The notes below the pieces were generated by a model. That model was given only the letters and a program-made list of their open reading frames with translations, ran no database searches and had not been told where the DNA came from. A program made the position numbers and the translations under genes. DNA of 9,501 nucleotides from an uncultured Alistipes sp. (GTDB taxonomy: Bacteria; Bacteroidota; Bacteroidia; Bacteroidales; Rikenellaceae), in assembly GCA_900770585.1 (NCBI GenBank), contig CAAGKW010000331.1, positions 1 through 9,501 on the forward strand, given 5' to 3'. Positions 7,555 through 9,501 of this stretch are shown here, piece after piece (the stretch's first letter is position 1; each line of letters begins with the position of its first letter).

Positions 7555-9501
7555 CTATTGTCTAAATGTTACTACGGTGATACCCGCACCACCACGATCG
7601 GCGTGCTCGTCGGCTGCTGTTGCCACATCGGGTACCGTACGCAGGTAGCGACGGATCTCCTCTTTGAGCGCACCCGTGCCCTTGCCGTGCAGAATCGAAA
7701 CGCTGCCAATGCCCACCATAATTGCGTCATCGATAAACGATTGCACCGCTTCCAATGCATCTACGGCACGCATTCCACGAACGTCGATATTGTCTTTGAA
7801 GTTCAACTTGCGTTGCGAAACATCGACCGAAACCACCGTGCGAGCCGTCGTGGGGCGTATTTGGCGTTTGTACTCGGCATTCGAAACCGCCTCCAAACGG
7901 TCCAACGCAACGGTCGTCAGGATGTGGCCGAATGCGACAGTCGCCTTCTTGCCCTTCACCTCCTGCACCTCGCCGACGCCGTCCTGCTCCTTGATTCGTA
8001 CCTTGGTGCCAACCTCGATTACGCGCGGTATCTGTTTCTCGATAACCTCGGCACTCTCCACCTTGCCACCAGCCGCTTTGCGCTCCTCGCGACGTTGACG
8101 ACGACGCTCGATACGCTCCATTTCGCGGTCGACACGTGCCGAACGCTCGGCCTCAGCCACCTCGTCGCGCTCGGTACGCTCGCGCATATCGTTCAGCTCC
8201 TGGCGTGCCAGACGGGTCAGTTCCTTCTCGGCTTGTGATTCGCGAATGGTGCGTATGGTGTTCTCGATCTGACGATTAGCGTCAGCAATGAGTCGTTGTG
8301 CCTCCTCCTTAGCCTCGCGGATAATCTGCTGTCGCTCGGCTTTGATGCGCGAAAGCTGCTCGGCATACGATGTTTCGAGCTCTTCGACTTTGCGGTCGGC
8401 AATGCGAATTCGATCGCGTTTCTGCTCCCAATAGCGACGGTCGCGCGCAATCTCACGCAGCTGACGCTCGATGTTGATATGGTCGCTACCGGCCTTTTCG
8501 CTTGCCGTGCGGATAATCTGTTCGGGCAGACCGATCTTGCGGGCAATCTCGACAGCAAACGAACTACCCGGCTTGCCCATTTCGAGTTGGAACAACGGAC
8601 GTATATTCTGCACGTCGAACATCATTGCGCCATTTTCGACGCCCTCGTGATTCGACGCAAAATATTTGATATTCGAGTAGTGCGTTGTGATTACGCCATA
8701 CGTACCACGCTCGACCAGCTGTTCGAGAATCGCCTCGGCGATCGCGCCACCCATAATCGGCTCAGTACCCGTGCCGAACTCATCGATCAGCACCAGCGTG
8801 CGCGACGAGGCGCCACTGAGCATATTTTTCATATTGAGCAGGTGCGACGAGTAGGTACTCAGGTCGTTGTCGATCGACTGCTCGTCACCGATGTCGATAA
8901 AGATCGACTCGAAGAGCGGCAACTCCGAGTTTTCGCCACACGGGATCGGGAAACCACACTGGAACATATATTGCAGCAGTCCGACCGTTTTCAGGCAGAC
9001 CGACTTGCCGCCCGCATTGGGACCCGAAATGACCAAAATTCGTTTCTCGCCGTTGAGCACCATATCGAGGGGCACGACGCTCTTTTTCTCTTTTGCCAGA
9101 GCGATGGCCAACAGCGGGTGGCGAGCAGTGCGTAACTCCATACGGCCGTCGAGCGAGACGATCGGACGCACGCATCCATTTTCGGACGCAAAGCGACCCT
9201 TAGCGCGCAACATATCGATCGTAGCCAGGTAGTCTGCCGAGGCCTCAACGGTGTCAATTTCGGGACGGATACGGTCGGTCAGCTCGCTCAGAATACGAAC
9301 GATCTCGCGACGCTCGGCATACTCCAATTCGCGCAGCTCGTTGTTCAGCTCGACCACCTCGACCGGCTCGATAAATACGGTCTTACCCGTTGCCGATTCG
9401 CCCTGTACAAAACCATTCAGCTTGCGTTTGTTTCCCGCCGCAACGGGAATTACGGCACGACCGTCGCGGATCGAGAGGGTAGCGTCAGCATCGACAATAC
9501 C
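7555..9501 (-). CDS. mutS2: MutS2 family ATPase/endonuclease, 5' end outside window
   Basis: The frame is open to the right edge, giving 648 residues; the N-terminal part (roughly 130-190 residues) is missing. GTG at 9357 is an internal valine, because the upstream codons still match MutS2 (LSIRDGR, then FIEPVEVVELNNELRELE). In visible numbering: core and clamp helices (1 to about 150), Walker A GPNAGGKS (160-167), Walker B TLVLIDEFGTGTEP (235-248), the TTHYSNIK region (272-279), a long Arg/Glu-rich coiled coil (about 338-478), a small beta domain (about 495-540), and a C-terminal Smr domain (571-648) with DVRGMR and HGKGTG. MutS2 proteins lack the mismatch-recognition domain of MutS. They are linked to suppression of recombination and, in Bacillus subtilis, to rescue of collided ribosomes; the Smr domain can have nuclease activity. 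Which role applies here cannot be told. It is the first visible gene of an operon, with murF-alr 6 bases downstream. Confidence 0.95.
   Translation of the reverse strand, partial: GIVDADATLSIRDGRAVIPVAAGNKRKLNGFVQGESATGKTVFIEPVEVVELNNELRELEYAERREIVRILSELTDRIRPEIDTVEASADYLATIDMLRAKGRFASENGCVRPIVSLDGRMELRTARHPLLAIALAKEKKSVVPLDMVLNGEKRILVISGPNAGGKSVCLKTVGLLQYMFQCGFPIPCGENSELPLFESIFIDIGDEQSIDNDLSTYSSHLLNMKNMLSGASSRTLVLIDEFGTGTEPIMGGAIAEAILEQLVERGTYGVITTHYSNIKYFASNHEGVENGAMMFDVQNIRPLFQLEMGKPGSSFAVEIARKIGLPEQIIRTASEKAGSDHINIERQLREIARDRRYWEQKRDRIRIADRKVEELETSYAEQLSRIKAERQQIIREAKEEAQRLIADANRQIENTIRTIRESQAEKELTRLARQELNDMRERTERDEVAEAERSARVDREMERIERRRQRREERKAAGGKVESAEVIEKQIPRVIEVGTKVRIKEQDGVGEVQEVKGKKATVAFGHILTTVALDRLEAVSNAEYKRQIRPTTARTVVSVDVSQRKLNFKDNIDVRGMRAVDALEAVQSFIDDAIMVGIGSVSILHGKGTGALKEEIRRYLRTVPDVATAADEHADRGGAGITVVTFRQ

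Noticed and set aside
7558..9135. Two long plus-strand frames (226 and 279 codons) opposite MutS2
   Set aside because: They are shadows of the MutS2 codon pattern: TTA, CTA and TCA codons are scarce in the real gene, so few stops appear on the opposite strand. No domain or start signal supports them.
9355..9357. GTG as the start of MutS2
   Set aside because: The 48 codons between it and the right edge are open and match conserved MutS2 sequence (LSIRDGR, FIEPVEVV), so it is an internal valine.

Overview
The window looks like chromosomal core sequence from a member of the Bacteroidota, most likely Bacteroidales; a Rikenellaceae/Alistipes-type genome would fit, but that rank is a guess. The clues are a fused MurF-alanine racemase gene (a Bacteroidota hallmark), a four-helix LytS-type histidine kinase overlapping a LytTR regulator, a secreted SGNH hydrolase with the GxDLY N-terminal domain, moderate GC content, and start codons without a clear Shine-Dalgarno sequence. 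There are seven protein genes in two converging blocks and no gap above 30 bases. I see no RNA gene, mobile element, CRISPR array or sign of recent transfer.

Left block, plus strand (1-4389): the C-terminal 475 or so residues of a long-chain acyl-CoA synthetase cut by the left edge; a secreted SGNH esterase 13 bases downstream; a membrane histidine kinase 28 bases further on; and a LytTR response regulator whose ATG overlaps the kinase stop (ATGA). All four could be one transcript. The kinase and regulator are certainly a signalling pair. Whether the ligase and esterase are linked to that signalling is inference. A terminator-like inverted repeat lies just inside the kinase gene.

Centre (4408-4441): one strong hairpin with flanking A and T tracts, suited to ending transcription from both directions.

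Right block, minus strand (9501-4463, read right to left): MutS2, cut by the right edge before its N-terminus; the bifunctional MurF-Alr enzyme, which makes the D-alanine for peptidoglycan and adds D-Ala-D-Ala to the UDP-MurNAc-tripeptide; and a short RsmI-family SAM methyltransferase. Gaps of 6 and 2 bases argue for a single operon that groups nucleic-acid or ribosome maintenance with cell-wall synthesis.

Nothing here amounts to an undescribed multi-gene system. The observations most worth following up are an aspartate in place of the last glycine of the MurF ATP-binding loop, the inverted repeat at the start of the kinase gene, the esterase/ligase/two-component neighbourhood, and an RsmI-family protein that lacks the usual N-terminal motif.
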